From Bacillota bacterium (GTDB taxonomy: Bacteria > Bacillota > UBA4882 > UBA8346): 64,000 nucleotides of DNA. The translations under genes and the position numbers were made by a program. The notes beneath the pieces are model-generated. The model had not been told where the DNA came from and made no database searches. It saw nothing but the letters and a program-made list of their open reading frames with translations. The stretch spans positions 1 through 64,000 of the forward strand of contig JAEYGI010000050.1 of the NCBI GenBank assembly GCA_023402395.1, written 5' to 3'. This document shows positions 58,520 to 64,000 of the stretch, piece after piece (position 1 is the stretch's first letter; each line of letters starts with the position of its first letter).

Positions 58520-58625
58520 TGGATACCCCTTTCCGTGTTCCCGCAACACCAGGACCCCCTCTGACAGAATCCAAAGGTGGTTTGATCCAGTGCCGGGAAA
58601 GGATGTTTTTTCAACTACCGGTAGT

Positions 58626-58913
58626 TCAGTTGAAACTGGGCGGGGCCCGCGAACGACAGTTTATTGACAGGGATATTAAGGGATTGGCTTGAAAGAGCGG
58701 AATATTACCGAGGAAAAACAATGTAAATATTAAAACGAAGCAGACGCCTGAAGCAAAACCGGTGTGCAAAAGGTCGCACGATGAACAATGCCCGCCATTA
58801 AAGACCGGTCCGTCCAGATGAAAATGACCGGCCAACAGCAGCAGGCAGACGATTAAAACAATGGCTGGAAGGCGCATGCCAATGTCAGGTTTCAGACTTT
58901 TTTTACGGCCCAT
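58626..58913 (-). CDS. Small Cys-rich membrane protein, unknown
   Basis: The 95-residue protein has two membrane helices (LPAIVLIVCLLLLAGHFHL and SGVCFVLIFTLFFLGNIPLF), with HCSSCDLLH between them. I do not recognise a family. The His/Cys loop and its position 106 bases before the DUF318 permease gene suggest a link to that system. The start ATG 58913 has only a fair ribosome binding site. Confidence 0.55.
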   Translation of the reverse strand: MGRKKSLKPDIGMRLPAIVLIVCLLLLAGHFHLDGPVFNGGHCSSCDLLHTGFASGVCFVLIFTLFFLGNIPLFQANPLISLSINCRSRAPPSFN

Positions 58914-59062
58914 CCCAAGGATACTCCAATATTTCGTCCGGTCTGGTTTGATCCGGCCTATCTTGCCCATATATATTCGGTTACATTATTCATTTATCCT
59001 TTTTACGGATAAAACCCAATCCCCTTCTCCTTCCCGCGGATTAAAGTTTCGCCCGGAAAAAC

Positions 59063-59091
59063 TTGACAAGTATCAGGTTGTCAACTAAAAT
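59063..59091 (+). promoter_or_regulatory. Promoter with built-in palindrome upstream of the SDR gene
   Basis: TTGACA at 59063-59068 and TAAAAT at 59086-59091 are 17 bases apart, a strong promoter. TTGACAA (59063-59069) and TTGTCAA (59078-59084) form an inverted repeat over the -35 element and spacer, which is a likely operator. It does not match the NikR site seen elsewhere in the window. Confidence 0.65.
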
Positions 59092-59111
59092 CGAACCGAG
59101 TGGGAATCGTT

Positions 59112-59189
59112 TAAAAAGCGTTGCGATAACCCTGCGGCCGGAGACCGGAGGGTTACATACAAAAGCTCAAGATAATAAGCGATAAAGTC
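59112..59189 (+). repeat. GCGTTG..GATAAA interspersed repeat, copy 3
   Basis: AAAAAGCGTTGCGATAACCC, a CGGCCGGAGACCGG hairpin, ATACAAAAGCTCAAGATAA and GCGATAAAGTC. It lies in the leader of the SDR gene, downstream of its promoter, so it would be transcribed. Confidence 0.65.
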
Positions 59190-59277
59190 AATTCAATATC
59201 CTTGCTCAAGTCGTGGAGCGCCTGAACGCTTTATCGCATGGTATTTAAAAAACGGCATTAGTAATGAGAGGCTGTCC

Positions 59278-60009
59278 ATGAAAACCGTATTAATCACCGG
59301 TGCGTCCCGGGGGATTGGTCGGGCATCGGCCGAACTGTTCGCGGCCCACGGCTACCAGGTGTTAATCAATTATTACCGGTCCGAGGCCGAGGCCGGCGAA
59401 CTCCGCGACCAACTCCGGCGCGCCGGGGGGACGGCGGAATCATTTCGGGCCGATGTAACCGATTCCCGGCAGGTCGACGCCATGGTTGACTTTGGCGTGG
59501 AACGGTTCGGTGGTATCGACGTGCTGGTTAATAACGCCGGAATCGCCCAAAATGCGCTGCTGATTGATCTAACCGACGCCGATTGGGAGGCAATGATGGC
59601 GGCCAATCTCAAAAGCGTCTTTCTCTGTTCCCGTTCGGTGTTGCGGTATATGTTGCCGCGCCGGAGCGGAAAGATTATCAATATCTCCTCCATCTGGGGG
59701 ATGGTCGGAGCGGCTTGCGAAGTCCACTATTCAGCGGCTAAGGCCGGTGTGATCGGACTAACCAGAGCTCTCGCCAAAGAGCTTGGCCCTTCCAATATTC
59801 AGGTGAATTCGATCGCGCCCGGCGTCATTCGCACCGATATGGTGAATCAGCTATCTCCGGACGACCTCGGCGTCTTGGAAGAAACAACCCCGCTACAACG
59901 CTTGGGGACACCGCGTGATGTGGCCGGGGTTGCTCTTTTTTTGGCATCGGAGGCGGCGGAGTTTATTACCGGCCAAGTGATCAGCCCGAACGGCGGTTTC
60001 GTTATCTGA
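59278..60009 (+). CDS. SDR family oxidoreductase, FabG-like
   Basis: The 243-residue protein is a classical short-chain dehydrogenase: cofactor motif TGASRGIG (residues 7-14), VNNAGIA, ISSIWGMVGAACEVHYSAAKAG with the catalytic Ser, Tyr and Lys, and the usual C-terminal TGQVISPNGG. It resembles 3-oxoacyl-ACP reductase FabG, but the WGMVGAACEVHYSAAKAG stretch is close to that of EF-P 5-aminopentanone reductase (YmfI), so that activity should be considered. It is expressed from the palindromic promoter upstream, through a leader holding a repeat. Confidence 0.85.
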   Translation: MKTVLITGASRGIGRASAELFAAHGYQVLINYYRSEAEAGELRDQLRRAGGTAESFRADVTDSRQVDAMVDFGVERFGGIDVLVNNAGIAQNALLIDLTDADWEAMMAANLKSVFLCSRSVLRYMLPRRSGKIINISSIWGMVGAACEVHYSAAKAGVIGLTRALAKELGPSNIQVNSIAPGVIRTDMVNQLSPDDLGVLEETTPLQRLGTPRDVAGVALFLASEAAEFITGQVISPNGGFVI

Positions 60010-60093
60010 TTTCCCAGTATTGAAAGCCATGTGGATAAAGTCTCTTGCCGGTAGCGGCATTAAGAAGCCATAGCGATTAAAGGAGCACTGAAA

Positions 60094-60513
60094 ATGGACA
60101 AAGGTCTGCAACGGTTCGGGGTCTCTATGGAAGGAACCTTGCTGGAACAATTTGACCGGTTGATTGAAGCCAAAGGGTACAATAACCGTTCTGAAGCCAT
60201 CCGGGATCTGATCCGCGACTACCTGGTGGAGGAAGAATGGCGCAACGAGGAAGGTCAGGCGGTGGGAACCATCACGCTGGTTTACAACCATCATATCCGC
60301 GAGATGGCCGACAAGCTCACCGACCTTCAACATCAATTTCACGAAAATATCGTTTCCGTACTCCATATTCATTTGGATGCCCATAACTGTCTGGAAGTAC
60401 TGGTGGTCAAAGGGGACAAAACCGCCATCCAGCTAATTGCCGGTCGGTTAAGCAGCACCAAGGGGGTAAAACACTGCAAACTGGTGACGACGACGACCGG
60501 CGTCAATCTCTAA
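60094..60513 (+). CDS. nikR: Nickel-responsive regulator NikR
   Basis: The 139-residue protein has an N-terminal ribbon-helix-helix (LQRFGVSMEGTLLEQFDRLI, RSEAIRDLIRDYL) and an ACT-like metal domain with nickel ligands His80, His91, His93 and Cys99, which correspond to His76, His87, His89 and Cys95 of E. coli NikR. With nickel bound it represses nickel uptake genes. A matching operator lies at the promoter of the cbiM/nikM gene 2.7 kb away. The gene converges with cbiO and their ends overlap by 11 bases. Confidence 0.93.
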   Translation: MDKGLQRFGVSMEGTLLEQFDRLIEAKGYNNRSEAIRDLIRDYLVEEEWRNEEGQAVGTITLVYNHHIREMADKLTDLQHQFHENIVSVLHIHLDAHNCLEVLVVKGDKTAIQLIAGRLSSTKGVKHCKLVTTTTGVNL

Positions 60514-61297
60514 CGGTCCGTCGCGCTATTCTCGGCTCCAACCCGGCCGGTTGACCACAAACCGGGCAAGCCTGCATCCGGAGCGGGGGCTCCAGATGTC
60601 CCGCATCCAGCACCCGCTGATCGCGGAAGATCGCCGCAGTCGGCCCGTCGGCGATCACCCGGCCTTGACCCAATACAATGGTCCGTTCGCAAAGATCAAA
60701 GACCAAATCGAGATCATGGGTGGCAATAATTTTGGTATGGCGAAAACCGGCCAGCAGGTTGATCAATCGTCTGCGGCTCAATGGATCCAGCGCCGACGAG
60801 GGCTCATCCATCACCAGAATGTCCGGGGCCATGGCCAGCACGGTAGCGATGGCCACCGACCGTTTCTCCCCGCCGGAGAGCTTATAAGGCGGGCGGTCCC
60901 GGAGATGAAGGGCTCCGACCGTGGTCAGGGCCTGCTTCACCCGCTCTTCCACTTCATCCGGGGGCAATCCTTGATTAAACGGGCCAAAAGCGACATCCTC
61001 GAAGACCGTTGGCATGAACAATTGATCATCGGGATCCTGAAAGATCATCCCCACGCTCCGCCGCACCTGGGACAGAGTCTGGCGGGTCACCGGAACATCC
61101 CCAACCCGGACCGCGCCTTGCTCCGGAAATAATACCCCGAGCAGATGCAATAACAAGGTCGATTTCCCCGCGCCATTGGCGCCAACGATTCCCACCGCTT
61201 CGCCGTGAGTAATCCGGAACGAGACGCCCCGCAACGCTTGATGGCCGTCCGGATAGGCATAGGTCAGATCCTTCACTTCGACGAGATGATGGCTCAC
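60503..61297 (-). CDS. cbiO: ECF nickel/cobalt transporter ATPase CbiO/NikO
   Basis: The 264-residue protein is an ABC ATPase: Walker A GANGAGKST (39-47), the Q-loop FQDPDDQLF, signature KLSGGEKRSVAIA, Walker B ILVMDEPSSALDP and the H-loop IIATHDLDL. It energises the ECF transporter together with CbiQ and CbiM. Its ATG overlaps the cbiQ end by four bases. The NikR operator at the first gene of the cluster points to nickel rather than cobalt. Confidence 0.92.
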   Translation of the reverse strand: MSHHLVEVKDLTYAYPDGHQALRGVSFRITHGEAVGIVGANGAGKSTLLLHLLGVLFPEQGAVRVGDVPVTRQTLSQVRRSVGMIFQDPDDQLFMPTVFEDVAFGPFNQGLPPDEVEERVKQALTTVGALHLRDRPPYKLSGGEKRSVAIATVLAMAPDILVMDEPSSALDPLSRRRLINLLAGFRHTKIIATHDLDLVFDLCERTIVLGQGRVIADGPTAAIFRDQRVLDAGHLEPPLRMQACPVCGQPAGLEPRIARRTVRD

Positions 61298-62106
61298 CGT
61301 CCCGCCCCCATGACCACGGAACCGAGCAGTTCCGGAAGATTATAAATGCGCGCCAGGATAAAGAAAGCGATCCACCCGGCGCAATAGGCCGCATCGGGCC
61401 ATCGGAAACGATCAACCCCCGCCAGCCGAAGCCGCCCGTCGAATCCCCGGCAACGCATGGCCTGATAAATGTGTTCCGCCCGGTTGAGGGTGCGTAGCAA
61501 CAATTGCCCGGCCAAGGAACCCCACGCCTTGAATTGGATGCCCCGCTCCCGCAAGGAGCGAAATGAATGCGCCCAGACCATCCGGGCCGTTTCCTCTCCC
61601 AGCACACTGATATAACGGTACATGAACAAAACTTGGGTCACCATCAGACGCGGTAATCCCAGTGCCAGCAATACGGCGGCGATCTGTCCGATCCCGCTGG
61701 TAGCGATGAGAATCAACGAGACGGTAACGGTCAATCCCAGCCGCAGTAATAGTGAAGCCAACGAGATCCAGCCGCCGGAGATCGTAATCGCGCCGATGCT
61801 CAGCAATGGTGCCTGATCGAACACTGGATTAAAGATTCCGATCCCCAGGACGAACGGGGCGGCCAACAGCGCCCGCTTCAGAAGTTGACCCGGAGGCAAT
61901 TCTCCCAGAACCGTCAGCACGACCGGAAACAGAATGAGCGGGAGCACCGCCGCGATCTCATATTTTCCGTATGAGAGGGCTACGATCAAAAACGCCAATG
62001 TGGTCAACAGTTTGGCGAGCGGGTGGCGTTGATGGATCACCGTATGTTGCAACGCCAATGATTCAAGAAACCGGAACTGAGCCGCGGTGGCCGATAAATC
62101 CGACAT
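61294..62106 (-). CDS. cbiQ: ECF transporter transmembrane protein CbiQ/NikQ
   Basis: The 270-residue protein has five to six membrane helices and the CbiQ family motifs: HPLAKLLTTLAFLIVALSYG at the N-terminus and, in the cytoplasmic loop, ETARMVWAHSFRSLRER and TLNRAEHIYQAMRCRGFDGRL, the coupling helices that contact the ATPase (ARG motifs). ATG 62106 lies behind GGAGG; the nine-residue extension upstream is rejected. It follows cbiM/nikM after a hairpin. Confidence 0.9.
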   Translation of the reverse strand: MSDLSATAAQFRFLESLALQHTVIHQRHPLAKLLTTLAFLIVALSYGKYEIAAVLPLILFPVVLTVLGELPPGQLLKRALLAAPFVLGIGIFNPVFDQAPLLSIGAITISGGWISLASLLLRLGLTVTVSLILIATSGIGQIAAVLLALGLPRLMVTQVLFMYRYISVLGEETARMVWAHSFRSLRERGIQFKAWGSLAGQLLLRTLNRAEHIYQAMRCRGFDGRLRLAGVDRFRWPDAAYCAGWIAFFILARIYNLPELLGSVVMGAGR

Positions 62107-62164
62107 TGACCGAATCCTCCCTTTCGCCATCCATTCTTATATTCTCACACATCGCCGGTTGAAA

Positions 62165-62200
62165 AGCAAGCGGGGACCCAGAGGTCCCCGTTAGAATCGC
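62165..62200 (-). terminator. Hairpin between nikM/cbiM and cbiQ
   Basis: On the minus strand ACGGGGACC-TCT-GGGTCCCCG is followed by CTTGCTTTTC. It may end part of the transcripts and so set the amounts of the transporter subunits. Confidence 0.55.
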
Positions 62201-62218
62201 CGTCCGTGAACTAATAAT

Positions 62219-63256
62219 TCAAGCTCTTTTTTTGACGCGGCGTAATCCAAATCCGATCAACGCGGCCAATAACAGCGTCAAACCGCCACCCACCAGCCCC
62301 GCTACGCTGGTTCCGCCGTTAACGGCGGGCCAGGATTCCGGCCCCGCCTCGGCTTCAGCCGGCTTCGGCTCCGCCGCTTCTTTAAAACCGTAATCGGGCA
62401 AAAAAGCGATTTTTTCCCGCCAATCGGAGAGAAACTCATGAATGCCGCCAGAATTCTTCAGCTCATCGGTTCCGGCCGTTTTGGCGATCGACCATTCGAG
62501 CCCGTCGGGATGGACGGACGCGAACCACGATAAAGCGCCGCCGGTCAGAACCGCCGCCAGCGCCAGGCCGGCCAGGACCTTTTTAATGGCAATCCCGCCG
62601 TAGCCTTCTCCGGCGGCGGTCCGCTCCAGAATCTCGGGCCGGGCCTTCCAGACGAAGGTAACGACGGCAGCCGTAATCAACCCTTCCACTACTCCGATGG
62701 CCAAATGAATCGGTTGCATCAACAGCACAAACGTTGGAAACGGCAATTCGCTTCGGCCGGATAACAGCGTCTCCAGCACCACGCTGAAAGCGCCCAATTG
62801 CAATCCGATCACCGACGCCAGCATTGCTCCGGTAACAATCCGGCCCGGCGTAACCGTTTTGCGGATGAAGGGTTTAAAAAGCAACGGATAAGCAATGAAA
62901 CAACCATAGAAACCCATATTAAAAATATTGCAGCCTAAAGCGAGCAGGCCCCCGTCGGCGAAGAACAACGCCTGAACGGCTAAGATCGAGGCCATGGTCA
63001 ACAAACCGGCGTAGGGTCCCAATAAAATGGCAAGGATCAATCCTCCCCCCAGATGGCCGCTGGAACCGGTCCCCGGAATCGTAAAATTGATCATTTGCGC
63101 CGCAAAGACAAAAGCGCCCAAAACGCCCATCAGTGGAATCTTCTTGTCGTCCAGATCGACTTGGGCGCGGCGGGCCGAATAAGCGGCCAATCCGGCCGTT
63201 GCCGCCCACATCGTTCCCCCCACCGCCGGCGAGATTAAAGCATCCGCCATATGCAT
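62219..63256 (-). CDS. nikM: Nickel ECF transporter substrate-binding protein NikM/CbiM, with PDGLE domain
   Basis: The 345-residue protein joins a CbiM-like S component (N-terminal MHMADALISPAVGGTMW with His2 as metal ligand, GSSGHLGGGLILAILLGPYAGLL) to a C-terminal PDGLE region (HPDGLEWSIAKTAG after a membrane helix at about 225-245) ending in another helix. PDGLE regions are the CbiN/NikN-like partner fused in NikMN proteins. The start ATG 63256 leaves His at position 2, as required for metal binding, and follows AGGAAGTG. The promoter carries a NikR operator, so nickel is the likely substrate. Confidence 0.9.
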   Translation of the reverse strand: MHMADALISPAVGGTMWAATAGLAAYSARRAQVDLDDKKIPLMGVLGAFVFAAQMINFTIPGTGSSGHLGGGLILAILLGPYAGLLTMASILAVQALFFADGGLLALGCNIFNMGFYGCFIAYPLLFKPFIRKTVTPGRIVTGAMLASVIGLQLGAFSVVLETLLSGRSELPFPTFVLLMQPIHLAIGVVEGLITAAVVTFVWKARPEILERTAAGEGYGGIAIKKVLAGLALAAVLTGGALSWFASVHPDGLEWSIAKTAGTDELKNSGGIHEFLSDWREKIAFLPDYGFKEAAEPKPAEAEAGPESWPAVNGGTSVAGLVGGGLTLLLAALIGFGLRRVKKRA

Positions 63257-63280
63257 CAAAATCACTTCCTATGTAAAATT

Positions 63281-63307
63281 GTATTACTACTTTAAAAATA
63301 GTAACAC
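63281..63307 (-). promoter_or_regulatory. NikR operator upstream of nikM
   Basis: GTATTAC-N13-GTAACAC matches the NikR site described for Geobacter-like bacteria (GTGTTAC-N13/14-GTAACAC) with one changed base. It overlaps the -10 element of the nikM promoter. It therefore explains how nickel-bound NikR, encoded at 60094-60513, would shut off the nickel transporter. Confidence 0.85.
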
Positions 63308-63326
63308 TGTAAGAATAGGAAGTCAA
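63298..63326 (-). promoter_or_regulatory. Promoter of nikM-cbiQ-cbiO
   Basis: On the minus strand TTGACT (63326-63321), a 17-base spacer and TACTAT (63303-63298). The -10 element lies inside the NikR operator. Confidence 0.8.
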
Positions 63327-63425
63327 GGAAGATACCAAATCTTTTTCTTTTCGATTATTTTATGTGTTATATTTCAAACGCTATTAATACGGTCATTGTC
63401 GGCGAGCGGCTTTATCACCAGGCTG

Positions 63426-64000
63426 CTACCCAATCACCGCGATATAGCCGAACATCAGCCAGAAATGACAGAAGCTCCCCAGCAGGACAAACAGGTGAAA
63501 AATTTCATGGAACCCGAATACTCCGGGCCAGGGGTCGGGTTTTTTGAGACCATAGATCACCGCGCCCACAGTGTAAAACAAGCCGCCCGCCAATAACCAG
63601 AGCAACCCGCCGACCCGCAGCACCTGAACCAACGGCCAGACCGCCACGATCACCAGCCAACCCATGGCCATGTAAAGCGCGGTGCTTACCCAGCGCGGCG
63701 CTTTAAACCAGATCAGTTTGAAACCGATTCCGGACAGCGCCAAACCCCAGATGCAACCGAACAGGCTCCAGCCCCAGGGGCCGCGCAACGGCACCAGACA
63801 AATCGGAGTATAGGTGCCGGCGATCAGGATAAAGATCATGACATGGTCCAACTTGCGTAAAATACGCGTCCCCGCTTCGGAAAGGGGCAGCCAGTGATAC
63901 AGCGTGCTGGCGGTATACAGCAGAATCATGCTGGCGCCGAAGATGGCAAAGGTCACCACGTGCCAAGGTTTCCCGGCCACCGCCGCCCGGTAGACCAGCA
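63426..64000 (-). CDS. Hemolysin III family membrane protein, partial
   Basis: The frame covers about 190 residues and stays open to the window edge, so the 5' end is missing. It matches the TrhA/YqfA (hemolysin III, PAQR-like) family: FAIFGASMILLYTASTLYHW, RILRKLDHVMIFILIAGTYTPICL, a WGLALSGIGFKL segment, LYMAMGWLVIVAVWPL and the C-terminal FGFHEIFHLFVLLGSFCHFWLM with the conserved histidines. Members are seven-helix membrane proteins; a role in membrane homeostasis is proposed for some. The first visible codons (LVYRAAVAGKPWHVV) fit the middle of the family, supporting truncation by the window. Confidence 0.9.
   Translation of the reverse strand, partial: LVYRAAVAGKPWHVVTFAIFGASMILLYTASTLYHWLPLSEAGTRILRKLDHVMIFILIAGTYTPICLVPLRGPWGWSLFGCIWGLALSGIGFKLIWFKAPRWVSTALYMAMGWLVIVAVWPLVQVLRVGGLLWLLAGGLFYTVGAVIYGLKKPDPWPGVFGFHEIFHLFVLLGSFCHFWLMFGYIAVIG

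Overview
The window reads as a chromosome segment of an endospore-forming, flagellated, probably anaerobic member of the Bacillota. Supporting genes are a GerW/YtfJ-family spore gene beside its usual DUF2953 neighbour, a DacF-type carboxypeptidase, tig-clpP-clpX-lonB, motAB, RqcH, AroH, HutP and a four-subunit ferredoxin-linked 2-oxoacid oxidoreductase. Base composition is moderately GC-rich except for an AT-rich block at about 1300-5100. A relative of Hydrogenispora is a guess from overall gene content; a 16S gene is not in the window.

Layout. 1-1100: non-coding sequence, then a DUF6809 gene behind a SymE-like toxin domain that lacks a normal start. 1300-5100: AT-rich accessory island with an XRE regulator under twin palindromic operators, a zinc-ribbon membrane protein, a Nudix hydrolase, a SAM methyltransferase and a DUF4163/DUF3298-like protein. 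5100-6540: non-coding hairpins and the first 21-bp palindromic array. 6700-14300: ppnP, an msrB broken by a one-base frameshift, a DapL-like aminotransferase, small membrane proteins, a nitroreductase, a second 21-bp array, a cupin and a CPBP protease. 14590-19380: 2-oxoacid:ferredoxin oxidoreductase operon, P-loop ATPase and folC. 19700-30420: trmL, nfu, motAB, DUF502, pepF, hutP-like/aroH/hisC, an HI0933-like flavoprotein and a patatin. 30640-37660: NhaD-type antiporter, the third 21-bp array, then the proteolysis cluster lonB-clpX-clpP-tig. 37890-43250: tRNA-Leu(UAG), dacF-like gene, ytfJ, DUF2953, Ca2+ P-type ATPase. 43560-47270: rqcH, two hypotheticals and a HAD phosphatase. 47370-47910: fourth 21-bp array and a perfect hairpin. 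47940-56320: two EamA transporters, a TPR-like protein, SIMPL, a D-2-hydroxyacid dehydrogenase, a VOC protein, and the TIGR03915/RidA/TIGR03916 radical SAM cluster. 56560-64000: DUF318 permease with its TIGR03943 partner, an SDR, nikR, a nickel/cobalt ECF transporter (cbiO, cbiQ, cbiM/nikM) and a partial hemolysin III.

The strongest unexplained signal is a set of four intergenic arrays with an exact 21-bp period, at about 5947-6534, 12421-12735, 32111-32341 and 47413-47811. In each array most units carry an imperfect inverted repeat at the same place. The stem sequence differs between arrays and changes in a compensating way between units. Because 21 is a multiple of 3, the arrays stay largely open on both strands and read as heptad peptides, so they could be structural or binding DNA, RNA, or coiled-coil coding sequence. 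Two other interspersed repeat families lie between genes: a MITE-like element of about 85 bp in six copies, and a GCGTTG..GATAAA element.

Regulation visible in the sequence: a NikR-type operator (GTATTAC-N13-GTAACAC) over the promoter of the cbiM/nikM gene, which assigns that transporter to nickel; two identical-arm operators flanking the promoter of the XRE gene; and a palindrome built into the promoter upstream of the SDR gene.
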